DNA of 64,000 bases from Hamadaea sp013361475. GTDB lineage: Bacteria > Actinomycetota > Actinomycetes > Mycobacteriales > Micromonosporaceae. The notes under the pieces were generated by a model. That model had not been told where the DNA came from. It did not search any database and worked only from the letters and a program-made list of their open reading frames with translations. The first letter of the stretch is position 1. The number at the start of each line of letters is the position of its first letter. The stretch is taken from the NCBI RefSeq assembly GCF_040654195.1, contig NZ_JBFAHM010000018.1, positions 62,001-126,000 of the forward strand, in the 5' to 3' direction. Made by a program: the position numbers and the translations under genes. This document shows, in pieces, positions 50,637 through 59,226 of the stretch.

Positions 50637-51952
50637 TCGGATTCCTTCCAGGAGACACCGCGTCCGGCGGCGGCGCGGCGGGTGCCCTCGGCCAGTTCCT
50701 TCGCCGCGAGGGCGAGGTACGCGTCGAAGTCGATGCGCATGGCCGGACGCCGTTCACCCCAGCGATCCCGGGCGGCGGCGAGCTGGGCCGCGCAATCGGC
50801 GCGCTGCTCGGCTGCGGTCGGCAGGGCGTACCGGCCGGCGAGGTGGGCGGCGACCAACCGGGCCTGCGCCTCCACGACGGGCAGCGCCGCTCCGGTCGAC
50901 TGCATCAGGCCGACGAACATCAGGCCCGGCGCGTCGAGGTGGAACACGCGGCGGTAGAGCGGCAGCCGGTCGGCTCCGTCGCCGAGCAGCGCCTGGTCGA
51001 GGAAGGGCAGGTCGACGTGGTATCCGGTGCACCAGACGATCAGGTCGACGTCGTCGGTCCGCCCGTCGGCGAACGACACCGTCGAGCCGTCGACGCGCTC
51101 GATCCCAGGGCGTACGCCGATCTCCCCGTGGCTGATCCGGGACAACAGCCCGTCGGACAACGTCGGGTGGTCCTGAAGGAAGCCGTGAACCGGATCGGGC
51201 AGCCCGTACTTGCTCGGCTTGCCGACGGTCAGCTTCAGCATCGTCTCGCTGATCCGTTGCCGCGTACGCCACGGCAGCCGCTTGGCGAGCGCGCCGTTGA
51301 GGGTGTCGGACGGGCGGCCGAGGAGGTGCTTGGGCACGATCCAGACGCCCCGCCGCAGGGACAGCAGGGTCGACGCGGCGACGTGCGAGGAGTCGACCGC
51401 GATGTCCATCGCCGAGTTCCCGCCGCCGACGACCAGCACTCGCTTTCCGGCCACCTGCGCGGGGTCGCGATAGTCGTGGCTGTGCAGCTGCTCGACCGTC
51501 GGCTCGCCGGGATAGCCGGGCACGTTGGGCGTGCTGTTGTGGCCGTTGGCGACGACCACGGCGGCGTACCGCTGGGTTGTCGTGCCGAGTGGCCCGCGGA
51601 CCGTGACGTCCCAGCCGTCGCCCGCGCGGACCACGCGCTCGACCGTGTGGCGCAGGCTGACGCGGTCCAGGAGCCCGAAGGTCTCCGCGTAGTCGTGGAG
51701 GTAGCCCGCGATCCGGGTGTGGTCGGGGTAGTCCGGCCACTCGGCGGGCATGGGGTGGTCGGCGAACTCCGTCCGAGTTCGGCTGGTGTTGAGATGCAGC
51801 GTCCGGTACGCCGACGAGTGCGGCCCGCCGAGCACCCAGAGGCCGCCGACCCGGTCACCGGGGTCGAAACACCGCGACGGTACGCCGTGATCGGTGAGCG
51901 CCTTGAGGGTGGCCAACCCGGACGGGCCGGCGCCGATCACCGCGACCTGCAT
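50633..51952 (-). CDS. Flavin-containing monooxygenase (FMO/BVMO-like), 439 aa
   Basis: FAD motif GAGPSGLATL (7-16) and NADPH motif VVGGGNSAMDIAV, separated by the HSHDYRDP string that resembles the FMO fingerprint. NAD(P)H-dependent oxygenation of N, S or ketone substrates is expected. A palindromic operator at 51965-51986 lies 13 bp upstream of the ATG. Confidence 0.9.
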   Translation of the reverse strand: MQVAVIGAGPSGLATLKALTDHGVPSRCFDPGDRVGGLWVLGGPHSSAYRTLHLNTSRTRTEFADHPMPAEWPDYPDHTRIAGYLHDYAETFGLLDRVSLRHTVERVVRAGDGWDVTVRGPLGTTTQRYAAVVVANGHNSTPNVPGYPGEPTVEQLHSHDYRDPAQVAGKRVLVVGGGNSAMDIAVDSSHVAASTLLSLRRGVWIVPKHLLGRPSDTLNGALAKRLPWRTRQRISETMLKLTVGKPSKYGLPDPVHGFLQDHPTLSDGLLSRISHGEIGVRPGIERVDGSTVSFADGRTDDVDLIVWCTGYHVDLPFLDQALLGDGADRLPLYRRVFHLDAPGLMFVGLMQSTGAALPVVEAQARLVAAHLAGRYALPTAAEQRADCAAQLAAARDRWGERRPAMRIDFDAYLALAAKELAEGTRRAAAGRGVSWKESE

Positions 51953-51964
51953 GGCCGACCTCCT

Positions 51965-51986
51965 TTATCCAACGTCGGTTGGATAA
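51965..51986. promoter_or_regulatory. TetR operator upstream of FMO-SDR operon
   Basis: Perfect 9-bp arms TTATCCAAC and GTTGGATAA separated by GTCG. Nearly the same palindrome occurs in the tetR-MFS divergent region (52663-52682), which ties both units to the TetR regulator encoded between them. Confidence 0.75.
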
Positions 51987-52007
51987 TGCCCGGTCGACGG
52001 CCGACCG

Positions 52008-52652
52008 TCAACCCGCCCGGTACATCCGGTCCAGCCAGCGATGCACGAACGCCCGGAACTCGATGCGCTCGTCGCCGCGGCCGGCCGGGCTCACCACGTG
52101 GGCGTGCACCGACCAGACGAGGCTGCGGACGGCGATGCGCGGCGACGGCTCGGCGAGCAGGCCGAGGTCGGTGGCCGCGATCAGCACCTCCTCGACCGCC
52201 CGATATAGCGGCAGCGAGTACGCGTCGTCCAGCTCGGCGTGCAGCTCCGGTTCCGACCAGCGGCGCAGCCAGAGGGCGGTCGTCTCGGGCACTCGCTCCA
52301 GGAAGTCCACGAACACGTCGAGCAGCGCGTGGAGCCGGGCGAACGCCTCCTCGGGGCCGGACCGAAGGCCTTCGTGCGCGGCGGCCACCGCACTGGACAG
52401 CGCCTCGGTCTCGGCGGTGAAGACGCTCTCGAAACAGGCCCGGTAGAGATCCGCCTTCGTCCCGGCGTGGTGGTGCACGGTCGCCACGTCGACGCCGGCC
52501 GCCGCCGCGACCTCCCGCAGGCTCACCGAGTCGTACGCACGCCGGGCGAACAGGCCCGTCGCGGCGGTCAGGATCGCCGCGTGGGTGTCCCGCTGCTCGG
52601 CCCGTCGCGGCCGGCCGGGTCCGCGTCTGCGCTCCATGGTCATGCCCGCCAT
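52008..52652 (-). CDS. TetR-family transcriptional regulator, 214 aa
   Basis: N-terminal helix-turn-helix (about 25-70): THAAILTAATGLFARRAYDSVSLREVAAAAGVDVATVHHHAGTKADLYRA. C-terminal helical ligand-binding domain of normal size. Basic start RRRGPGRPRR. ATG 52652 has AGGG close upstream; ATGs at 52643 and 52637 are alternatives. It lies between its two probable target units, FMO-SDR and the MFS carrier. Confidence 0.92.
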   Translation of the reverse strand: MAGMTMERRRGPGRPRRAEQRDTHAAILTAATGLFARRAYDSVSLREVAAAAGVDVATVHHHAGTKADLYRACFESVFTAETEALSSAVAAAHEGLRSGPEEAFARLHALLDVFVDFLERVPETTALWLRRWSEPELHAELDDAYSLPLYRAVEEVLIAATDLGLLAEPSPRIAVRSLVWSVHAHVVSPAGRGDERIEFRAFVHRWLDRMYRAG

Positions 52653-52662
52653 TGTGCCCTAC

Positions 52663-52682
52663 AATCCGTCAATCGTTGGATT
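52663..52682. promoter_or_regulatory. TetR operator in tetR-MFS divergent region
   Basis: Arms AATCCGTC and GTTGGATT around AATC; 6 of 8 positions pair, and the right arm matches the stronger site at 51965-51986. It lies 10 bp from the tetR start and 12 bp from the MFS start, so binding would block both. Confidence 0.7.
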
Positions 52683-52694
52683 ACAGGAGTGCGC

Positions 52695-53999
52695 ATGAGC
52701 CAGCTGCCTCGCCCGAGCCTCGTCGGCTTCGCCACCGGCTCCCTCGGCATGGGCGTCTGGGTCACCGTGCCCGGCCTGCTCCTGCTGTTCTTCCTGACCG
52801 ACGTGCTGGCGGTCAGCCCGACGGTGGCCGGCCTCGCGCTCCTGCTGCCGAAGATCCTCGACGTGCTCCTGCACCCCTGGGTCGGCCGCCTGTCCGACGC
52901 CGATCGGCACCGGCACGGCCACCGCCGCCGGCTCATGGTCTACGGCTGCGCGCTGCCCGTGGCGTTCGCCCTGCTGTTCGCGGTCCCCGGCGGGCTCACC
53001 GGCTGGTCGGCGGCGCTGTGGGTGACGGCGGCGTTCGTGCTCGGCAACTTCGCGTTCGCCCTCTATCAGGTGCCCTACCTGTCGACGCCCGCCGATCTGG
53101 CGATCGGCTACGACGAGCGCACCCGGCTGATGGGCTTCCGCATGGTGGTGCTCACCCTCGGCATCCTGCTCAGCGGGGTGCTCGCGCCACTCATCCAGAA
53201 CACCTTCGGGTACGCCGTCATGGGTGCCACGCTCGGCCTCGGCATGCTGGCGACGATGTTCGTCGGCGTACGCGGAGTGCGGCGGCTCACTGAAGCAGCG
53301 CCGTCGCCGGTGACCGCCCCGCAGCACACCGGTGGCCTGCGTGCGCTGCTGGAAGCGTTGCGGGACAAGCAGTACCGCTGGCTCGTCGCGAGCTACCTGA
53401 TGATGTCCACGACCAGCCACCTCGTCCTGGCCGCCGTCCCCTATTACGCGACCTACGAACTCGGCCGCCCCAAGGTGACCACCGTCCTGGTCGCGGCGTT
53501 CGTCGCCCCGGCCCTGATCGCCACGCCGGGCTGGGTCCGCCTCGTACGCCGCATCGGCAAGCAGTCCGGGCTGCTCATCGCGCAGTCGACCTTCGTCGTC
53601 GGCTGCGTTGTGCTGGCCTTCGGACGCACTCTGGGCGTCGGCGTGCTGATCGCGGCGGTGGCCGTCCTGGGCGTCGCCTTCGCCGCGATGCAACTGCTGC
53701 CGTTCTCGATGGTCCCCGACGTCGTCCGCGCCGGCGACCCGGCCAAGGCCGGCTCCTACCTCGGCGTCTGGACGGCGGCCGAAGCGACCGGCGGCGCACT
53801 CGGCCCGTACCTGTACTCGGCCTGCCTCGCGATCGGCGGTTTCGTGGGCTCCACCGTGGACGAGGAGGTCGTGCAGTCCGCGTACGCCCACGACATGATC
53901 CGCCTCGGCTTCGGCCTCGTGCCCGCCGTGCTGATGATCGTGAGCATCCTTCTTCAGCGACGCTACGTCCTGGATCGCCAGCTCCGCGCCGCCGCCTAG
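52695..53999 (+). CDS. MFS transporter, GPH/MFS_2 type, 434 aa
   Basis: Twelve transmembrane helices with the GPH-family region LLLPKILDVLLHPWVGRLSDADRHRHGHRRR near helix 2 and YQVPYLSTPADLAIGYDERTRLMGFR after helix 4. Such carriers move sugars or other polar compounds with cations; some in actinobacteria sit with steroid or lipid genes. AGGAG lies 6 nt before the ATG. Regulated with the FMO-SDR unit by the TetR protein. Confidence 0.9.
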   Translation: MSQLPRPSLVGFATGSLGMGVWVTVPGLLLLFFLTDVLAVSPTVAGLALLLPKILDVLLHPWVGRLSDADRHRHGHRRRLMVYGCALPVAFALLFAVPGGLTGWSAALWVTAAFVLGNFAFALYQVPYLSTPADLAIGYDERTRLMGFRMVVLTLGILLSGVLAPLIQNTFGYAVMGATLGLGMLATMFVGVRGVRRLTEAAPSPVTAPQHTGGLRALLEALRDKQYRWLVASYLMMSTTSHLVLAAVPYYATYELGRPKVTTVLVAAFVAPALIATPGWVRLVRRIGKQSGLLIAQSTFVVGCVVLAFGRTLGVGVLIAAVAVLGVAFAAMQLLPFSMVPDVVRAGDPAKAGSYLGVWTAAEATGGALGPYLYSACLAIGGFVGSTVDEEVVQSAYAHDMIRLGFGLVPAVLMIVSILLQRRYVLDRQLRAAA

Positions 54000-54025
54000 A
54001 GGTTGTGCCGCCGCCTAGAGGTTGT
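53988..54025. repeat. 19-bp tandem duplication over the MFS stop codon
   Basis: GCCGCCGCCTAGAGGTTGT occurs twice in tandem; the first copy holds the stop codon of the MFS gene, the second repeats it beyond the gene. Recent slippage duplication. Confidence 0.85.
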
Positions 54026-54043
54026 ATCGCATGATCGGCGGGT

Positions 54044-54328
54044 ATGGGACCAACCATGACAAGTGGAGCGCTTGACAACAGTTACCAGCTCTCCGACGCC
54101 GACGCGGAGGAACTCGTCGCTCGCCGCGCCGCCCGGGAGGAGATGTCCCCTTACGTCGACTTCGACGATCTGCCGCTGACCGCGCGGATGATCCGCTCGG
54201 GCGCCGAGGCCAACGGCGCGCCCGACGATGTGCTGCGCCGGCTGGGCGAACTCGACCCCGAACTGGAGATCCTGAACGCGGACGCGCTCTGGGAGGCGCT
54301 CGGCTACAACGCCGAACCCTCCGCCTGA
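54044..54328 (+). CDS. Small acidic hypothetical protein, 94 aa
   Basis: Soluble acidic protein: NSYQLSDADAEELVARRAAREEMSPYVDFDDLPLTARMIRSGAEANGAPDDVLRRLGELDPELEILNADALWEALGY. No family recognised; codon bias is that of a real gene. ATG 54044 or 54056 (GGGA 7 nt upstream). It converges with the LuxR-type regulator gene. Confidence 0.65.
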   Translation: MGPTMTSGALDNSYQLSDADAEELVARRAAREEMSPYVDFDDLPLTARMIRSGAEANGAPDDVLRRLGELDPELEILNADALWEALGYNAEPSA

Positions 54329-54355
54329 CGCCCGCCGCCCCACTTCGGGGATCGA

Positions 54356-56917
54356 TCAGGAGAGGGCGGCGGGGAGGTCGGAGCGGCCGCCGACGCCGAG
54401 CTTCGGGTACGCCTTGTACAGGTGATAGGCCACCGTCTTCGGGCTCAGGAAGAGCTGGGCCGCGATGTCCTTGTTGGACAGACCCTGCGCCGCCAGCCGG
54501 GCGATCTGGAGTTCCTGCGGGGTGAGCGACGCGACCGCCGACTCGGGTGGCGCCGAGGTGGTCAGTCCGGTCGCGGCCAGTTCGGTACGCGTACGGGCGG
54601 CCCAGGGGTGTGCGCCGAGGCGGTCGAAGACTTCGAGGGCCCGCTGCAGCACGGTACGCGCCTCGGCTTTGCGGCGGGCCCGGCGCAGCCATTCGCCGTA
54701 CAGCAGCTCGGTGCGCGCTTGTTCGAACGGGCGGGCCGCCAAGGCCAGCGACCGGGTGAACAACTCCTCGTCGCCGCTGGTCAACGCCTGGCAGCGCAGG
54801 AGGAGCGCGGTCGCCCACGGCTGCTGCACCCGGTCGGCGTACGCGGCGAACCGGTCCAGCGACACGGTGGCAGCGCCGGATCGCACCGCGGCTTCCACCA
54901 GATCCGGAACGCACCGGTACGCCGCCACATGGTGGGCGTACGGGTTGTCCTGAAGGGCCAGCAGCCGGGGGACGGCTGCCTCAGGCCGCCCCTCGCCGAG
55001 GTCGAGGAGGGCCAACGCCCACTGCGCCCAGGCGTACCCGGCGGGTTCGCAGCCCGGCGCGGCGGACGCCAACGCCCCGGCCGCGAGCGCACGGCACTCG
55101 TCCGACGACCCGGCGACGGCCGCCAGGACGGCTCGCAGAGCGGAGAGCTGACTGATCCAGAGCGGCTGACCGCCGTCGCGGGCGACGTCGAGACCCTCGG
55201 CCGCGCTGACGTCGGCGTCGCGGTGGCGGCCGTGGAAGAACTCGGCTTCGGCCTGGAAGAACAGCAAGGTCGGCAGGAGCCCGACCAGTCCTTCCGCCCG
55301 GCAGCGCGCGACGAGCGCGGCGGTCAGCTCGTACGCCTCGGTGTCCTGCCCGGAGACGAAGCCGAGCCCGCAGATCTGCACGAGATCCCGGGGTTCGGCG
55401 TTCCCGAAGTCCCGGACGAAGGCCGGCCGGCCTCGAACCGAGGCGACCTGGAACTGCGCCAGCGGATGGTCGAGCTCGGCGAGCCGGTCCAGGCACTCCG
55501 AGAGCACGGGCTCGCCCAGGTACCAGGCGGGATGGATCGCCTGCAGGAGGATCGGGCCGGGGTCGTCGGAGAACCCCGCCGCCGCCGTGAGCAGGTCGTA
55601 CGCCGTCTGATAGTTCCCCTGCCAGAACCAGGCGCGCCCCTCGACCCAGCCCACCTGGGCGAGGAAGGCGGGCTCCTGCACCAGGGCGGCGGCCCGCTCG
55701 GCCAGGGTCACCGCGTTCGCCGGGGAGCCCGCCTGCATCCCGTTCTCCGCCGCCAGCAGGAGGCGCCGAGCCTGGGCCGCCGGGGTCTGGCTCAACTGCG
55801 CCGCCCGCTCGTACGCAGCCGCCGCGGCCCCGTAGCCGTTGCGGTCCCGCGCCTGCCGCGCGGTGTCTTCGAGCGCCGCCGCGACCTCGTCGTCAGGGCC
55901 GGTCGCGGCGGCGGCGAGATGCCAGGCGCGCCGATCGGCTGCGTCCGATGTGGTCAGAACCCGGGCGAGCGCTCGGTGGGCGGCCAGCCGATCGGAGTAC
56001 GCCGCCCCGTGATACACCGCTGTGCGTACCAGGGGATGTTTGAACCGCAGCCGCGTGCCCACGACCTCGATCAGGCCGGCGGCCTCGGCCGGGCGAAGGT
56101 CGTCGGCCGTGCCGTGGCTCGCAGCCAGGACCACCGCGAGATCGCCGGTGTCCTCGGCCGCCGCGACCGCCAGCACCGCGCGGGTGGCCGGGGGCAGCTG
56201 CGCGACCTGGCCGGAGAACGCGGCCTGGAGGCGTTCGGGCAGCGGGCGGCCCGCGGCCTGGTCGCCGACCTTGGGCAGCTCCAGCAGCGCCAGCGGATTG
56301 CCCTGCGCCTCGGCGAGCACGCGGTAGCGGACGACCGGGTCGAGATCGGCGTCGAGCAGGCGCGCGGCGTCGACCGCGCCCAGCCCTTCGAGGCGCACCT
56401 CGGGCAGACCCGGCGCGGCGAAACCACCGTCCCGGGTGGCGAACACCAGGACCACGCCTTCGCCGCTGAGCCGGCGGGCCGCGAAGAGCAAGGCGTCCGC
56501 CGAGACGGCATCGAGCCAGTGCGCGTCGTCGATGAGGCACAGGACCGGCCCGTCGTCGGCCGCCTCGGCGAGCAGCGAGAGCACGCCGAACCCGACGAGG
56601 AGCCGATCCGCGGTCTCCCCCTGGGCCAGGCCGAACGCGGCGGCCAGCGCCGCACGCTGGGCGCCCGGCAGGCGGTCCAGCCGGTCCAGGACCGGGCGCA
56701 GCAACAGGCTCAGACCCGCGAACGGCAGCTCGGCCTCGAACTCCACGCCGCTGCCGCGCAACACCCGCCCGACCGGCAGCTCCGCGGCCCACTCCAGCAG
56801 CGCGGTCTTGCCGATGCCCGGCCCGCCCCGCAGCACGAGGGCCCCACCCGCGCCGTCGCGAGCCGCCGCGATCAATCGCTCCACCTGGTCCTGTTCGCGG
56901 TTCCGGCCGTGCAACAC
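54356..56917 (-). CDS. LAL-type LuxR-family regulator with AAA ATPase, 853 aa
   Basis: Large ATP-binding LuxR regulator. Walker A GGPGIGKTALL (31-41), Walker B VLCLIDDAHWLD, a long helical TPR-like middle region and a C-terminal LuxR helix-turn-helix (LTPQELQIARLAAQGLSNKDIAAQLFLSPKTVAYHL). GTG 56917 is preceded by TAGATT and 7 nt, a leaderless arrangement. Divergent from the NTF2-like/DHA2 exporter pair, its likely target. LAL proteins often control secondary metabolism or sugar use. Confidence 0.92.
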   Translation of the reverse strand: MLHGRNREQDQVERLIAAARDGAGGALVLRGGPGIGKTALLEWAAELPVGRVLRGSGVEFEAELPFAGLSLLLRPVLDRLDRLPGAQRAALAAAFGLAQGETADRLLVGFGVLSLLAEAADDGPVLCLIDDAHWLDAVSADALLFAARRLSGEGVVLVFATRDGGFAAPGLPEVRLEGLGAVDAARLLDADLDPVVRYRVLAEAQGNPLALLELPKVGDQAAGRPLPERLQAAFSGQVAQLPPATRAVLAVAAAEDTGDLAVVLAASHGTADDLRPAEAAGLIEVVGTRLRFKHPLVRTAVYHGAAYSDRLAAHRALARVLTTSDAADRRAWHLAAAATGPDDEVAAALEDTARQARDRNGYGAAAAAYERAAQLSQTPAAQARRLLLAAENGMQAGSPANAVTLAERAAALVQEPAFLAQVGWVEGRAWFWQGNYQTAYDLLTAAAGFSDDPGPILLQAIHPAWYLGEPVLSECLDRLAELDHPLAQFQVASVRGRPAFVRDFGNAEPRDLVQICGLGFVSGQDTEAYELTAALVARCRAEGLVGLLPTLLFFQAEAEFFHGRHRDADVSAAEGLDVARDGGQPLWISQLSALRAVLAAVAGSSDECRALAAGALASAAPGCEPAGYAWAQWALALLDLGEGRPEAAVPRLLALQDNPYAHHVAAYRCVPDLVEAAVRSGAATVSLDRFAAYADRVQQPWATALLLRCQALTSGDEELFTRSLALAARPFEQARTELLYGEWLRRARRKAEARTVLQRALEVFDRLGAHPWAARTRTELAATGLTTSAPPESAVASLTPQELQIARLAAQGLSNKDIAAQLFLSPKTVAYHLYKAYPKLGVGGRSDLPAALS

Positions 56918-57037
56918 GGGTTCGAATCTACACACTGGTACGCCCAGCGCCGGATTACCTAAGCGATACCGATTCCGGCGCGACCCGATCTCCGTAGGTT
57001 TCTTCTCACCAGCAGATATGCGAAAGGAACCCCGAAA

Positions 57038-57394
57038 ATGGAGATCATCCAGAAGTACCTCGCCGCGTGGAACGCCACCGACGCCGTCGCCCGCAAGGAG
57101 CTGATCGCGGAGGTCTTCACCGCCGACGCCCGGTACACCGACCCGCTGGCCGACGTCACCGGCCACGACCAGCTCGACGGGTTGCTGGCGGCGGTGCAGG
57201 GCCAGTTCGCCGGGCTGGAGTTCCGGGTCGGCGGCGCGGTCGACGCCCACCACGACATCGCGCGCTTCACCTGGCACCTCGGGCCGGCCGACGGCGAACC
57301 GATCGTCATCGGCTTCGACGTGGTCGAACTGGCCGACGGCCGGATCGCGAAGGTCTACGGCTTCCTCGACAAGGTTCCGGGAGGTGCGGCGTGA
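57038..57394 (+). CDS. NTF2-like / SnoaL-like protein, 118 aa
   Basis: Small alpha+beta cone protein: EIIQKYLAAWNATDAVARKELIAEVFTADARYTDPLADVTGHDQL is the SnoaL-type N-terminus. Homologues are polyketide cyclases, isomerases or non-enzymatic binding proteins. AAGGA lies 9 nt before the ATG. It overlaps the exporter gene (GTGA) and is therefore cotranslated with it. Confidence 0.88.
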   Translation: MEIIQKYLAAWNATDAVARKELIAEVFTADARYTDPLADVTGHDQLDGLLAAVQGQFAGLEFRVGGAVDAHHDIARFTWHLGPADGEPIVIGFDVVELADGRIAKVYGFLDKVPGGAA

Positions 57395-58764
57395 CCGCGA
57401 CGCTGACGTCGCCGGTCGTCACTTCGCGCGGGGAAACCACCCCGCGCGGGGTGATGCCCGTGCTCCTGACCGCGACCTTCATGACGGCGTTGGACTTCTT
57501 CATCGTCAACGTCGCCCTACCCGCCGTACAACTCGACCTCCGGGCCGGACCGGCCGCGCTGCAGTGGGTCGTCGCCGGGTACGGGCTGGCCCTGGCGGCC
57601 GGCCTGATCACCGGCGGCCGGCTCGGCGACCTCTACGGCCGCCGCCGGATCTTCGGCCTCGGGCTCGTCCTGTTCACCGTGGCCTCGGTGCTGTGCGGCG
57701 TCGCCCCGACGGCCGAGGTGCTCATCGGATCCCGGGTGCTGCAGGGCCTGGGTGCCGCCCTGCTGATGCCGCAGACGCTGGCCATTCTGCGTACGGCGGT
57801 GCCGCTGTGGGCGCAGCCGAAGGCGTTCGCCCGCTACGGCCTCACCCTCGGGCTCGGCGCGGTGTTCGGTCAGGTGATCGGCGGACTGCTCATCAAGGCC
57901 GACCTCTTCGGGCTGGACTGGCGGCTGTGCTTCCTGATCAACCTGCCGATCGGCGTCGCCGCCCTGGTCAAGCTGCGTACGCTGCCCGAGTCGCGGGCCG
58001 TCGGCGGGCGGCTCGACCTCGTCGGCGTCGGTCTCGTCACGGCTGCGCTGGTGGCTCTGGTCCTGCCCCTGATCCAGGGGCCCGAGCAGGATTGGCCACT
58101 GTGGACGTGGCTGAGCCTGGCCGGTTCGATCGTTCTGTTCGCCGTGTTCGGCGTACACCAGAGCCGCCAGAGCCACCCGCTGGTCAACCTGCGACTGTTC
58201 CGGCAACCGGCGTTCGGCAAGGGCCTGCTCGCCGTGCAGCTGTTCTGGATGGGTCAGGCCTCGTTCTTCCTCATCCTGGCGCTCTACCTGCAGTTCGGCC
58301 GCGGACTGTCGGCTTTGGAGTCCGGCACGGTGTTCATGGCGATCGGGGCGGGCTACCTGCTCACCTCGACCAACGCCCATCGCATCGCCGCTCGGCTGGG
58401 CCGCCACGTGCTCACCGCCGGTGCGCTGATCATGGTGGTCGGGTTGGCCTCCATGGCGGTCGCCGCCGGGCACGGCATCGGCTGGCTCCTGCCGGGGCTC
58501 GCCATCGACGGCATCGGCATGGGCATGGCCTTGGCCCCGCTGACCACCACGGTGCTGTCGAAGGTCGAGCCCGAGCACACCGGTGCGGCGTCGGGCGTCC
58601 TGTCCACCGTCAACCAGACGGGCAACGCGGTCGGCGTGGCGCTCATCGGCATCGTGTTCTACCAGGCGGCCGACTACACGGGCGGCTTCCAGGCCGGGCT
58701 GATCGTGCTGTGCGTCCTGGAGGTCGGGCTGGCTGCCCTGATCCAACTACTCCCCCGCCGCTGA
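57391..58764 (+). CDS. MFS multidrug exporter, DHA2 (14-helix) type, 457 aa
   Basis: DHA2-family signature in the first helices (LDFFIVNVALPAVQLDL), motif A GGRLGDLYGRRRIF and motif C-like GLGAVFGQVIGGLL; fourteen helices expected. Antibiotic or biocide export is likely, induced through the divergent LAL regulator. GTG start, GGAGG 7 nt upstream. Palindromic repeat copy 4 lies 20 bp after the stop. Confidence 0.93.
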   Translation: MTATLTSPVVTSRGETTPRGVMPVLLTATFMTALDFFIVNVALPAVQLDLRAGPAALQWVVAGYGLALAAGLITGGRLGDLYGRRRIFGLGLVLFTVASVLCGVAPTAEVLIGSRVLQGLGAALLMPQTLAILRTAVPLWAQPKAFARYGLTLGLGAVFGQVIGGLLIKADLFGLDWRLCFLINLPIGVAALVKLRTLPESRAVGGRLDLVGVGLVTAALVALVLPLIQGPEQDWPLWTWLSLAGSIVLFAVFGVHQSRQSHPLVNLRLFRQPAFGKGLLAVQLFWMGQASFFLILALYLQFGRGLSALESGTVFMAIGAGYLLTSTNAHRIAARLGRHVLTAGALIMVVGLASMAVAAGHGIGWLLPGLAIDGIGMGMALAPLTTTVLSKVEPEHTGAASGVLSTVNQTGNAVGVALIGIVFYQAADYTGGFQAGLIVLCVLEVGLAALIQLLPRR

Positions 58765-58784
58765 CCCCGTCTCTCCTGCCTTTG

Positions 58785-58849
58785 GCGCTGGATCAGGGTT
58801 CTCGGTCGAATCTTGCCCCAAGATTCGACCTGGAACCCTGATCCAGCGC
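58785..58849. repeat. Dispersed palindromic element, copy 4 (65 bp)
   Basis: Thirty-one-nt arms around a CCC loop with core GGTCGAATCTTG and CAAGATTCGACC and ends GCGCTGGATCAGGGTTC and GGAACCCTGATCCAGCGC. Position: 20 bp downstream of the exporter stop and before the DUF1905 gene promoter. Confidence 0.92.
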
Positions 58850-58856
58850 CGCACGC

Positions 58857-58868
58857 TACGGTGGGTGG
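58857..58868 (+). promoter_or_regulatory. Leaderless -10 box (TACGGT) of DUF1905 gene
   Basis: TACGGT (58857-58862), then 6 nt, then GTG 58869; it abuts palindrome copy 4, so the promoter begins right after the hairpin. Confidence 0.5.
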
Positions 58869-59165
58869 GTGATCGTCGAGTTCGACGCCGAGCTGTGGCT
58901 GTGGGACGCCCGCAAGCTGGACAGCTGGACGTTCGTGAGCCTGCCCGCCGACGTCTCGCAGGAGATCCGGGAACTGACCGACGGTCCGCGCCGCGGCTTC
59001 GGGGCGGTACGCGTACAGGTGACCATCGGGCTGAGCACCTGGGCGACGTCGATCTTCCCCGACAGTAAGAGCGGCTGTTACGTGCTACCGGTCAAGAAGG
59101 CGGTACGCCGGGCCGAGGAGCTGCATCCCGGCGAGGTCGCGCACGTTTCCGTGGAAGTGCGGTAA
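58869..59165 (+). CDS. DUF1905 protein, 98 aa
   Basis: Small beta-barrel-like protein of the DUF1905 family: ELWLWDARKLDSWTFVSLPADVSQEI, FGAVRVQVTIGLSTWATSIFPD and YVLPVKKAVRRAEELHPGEVAHVSVEV match the family pattern. Function unknown. Possibly leaderless (TACGGT plus 6 nt). Confidence 0.88.
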   Translation: MIVEFDAELWLWDARKLDSWTFVSLPADVSQEIRELTDGPRRGFGAVRVQVTIGLSTWATSIFPDSKSGCYVLPVKKAVRRAEELHPGEVAHVSVEVR

Positions 59166-59226
59166 GAACCGCAGCCCCCGTGTCATTGCTGGTCGACGGC
59201 TACCCTTCCCCAAGGAGTTCAGGCCA

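Noticed and set aside
54422..56962. Antisense frame of 846 codons opposite the LAL regulator
   Set aside because: The regulator has Walker and helix-turn-helix motifs; the antisense frame has none.
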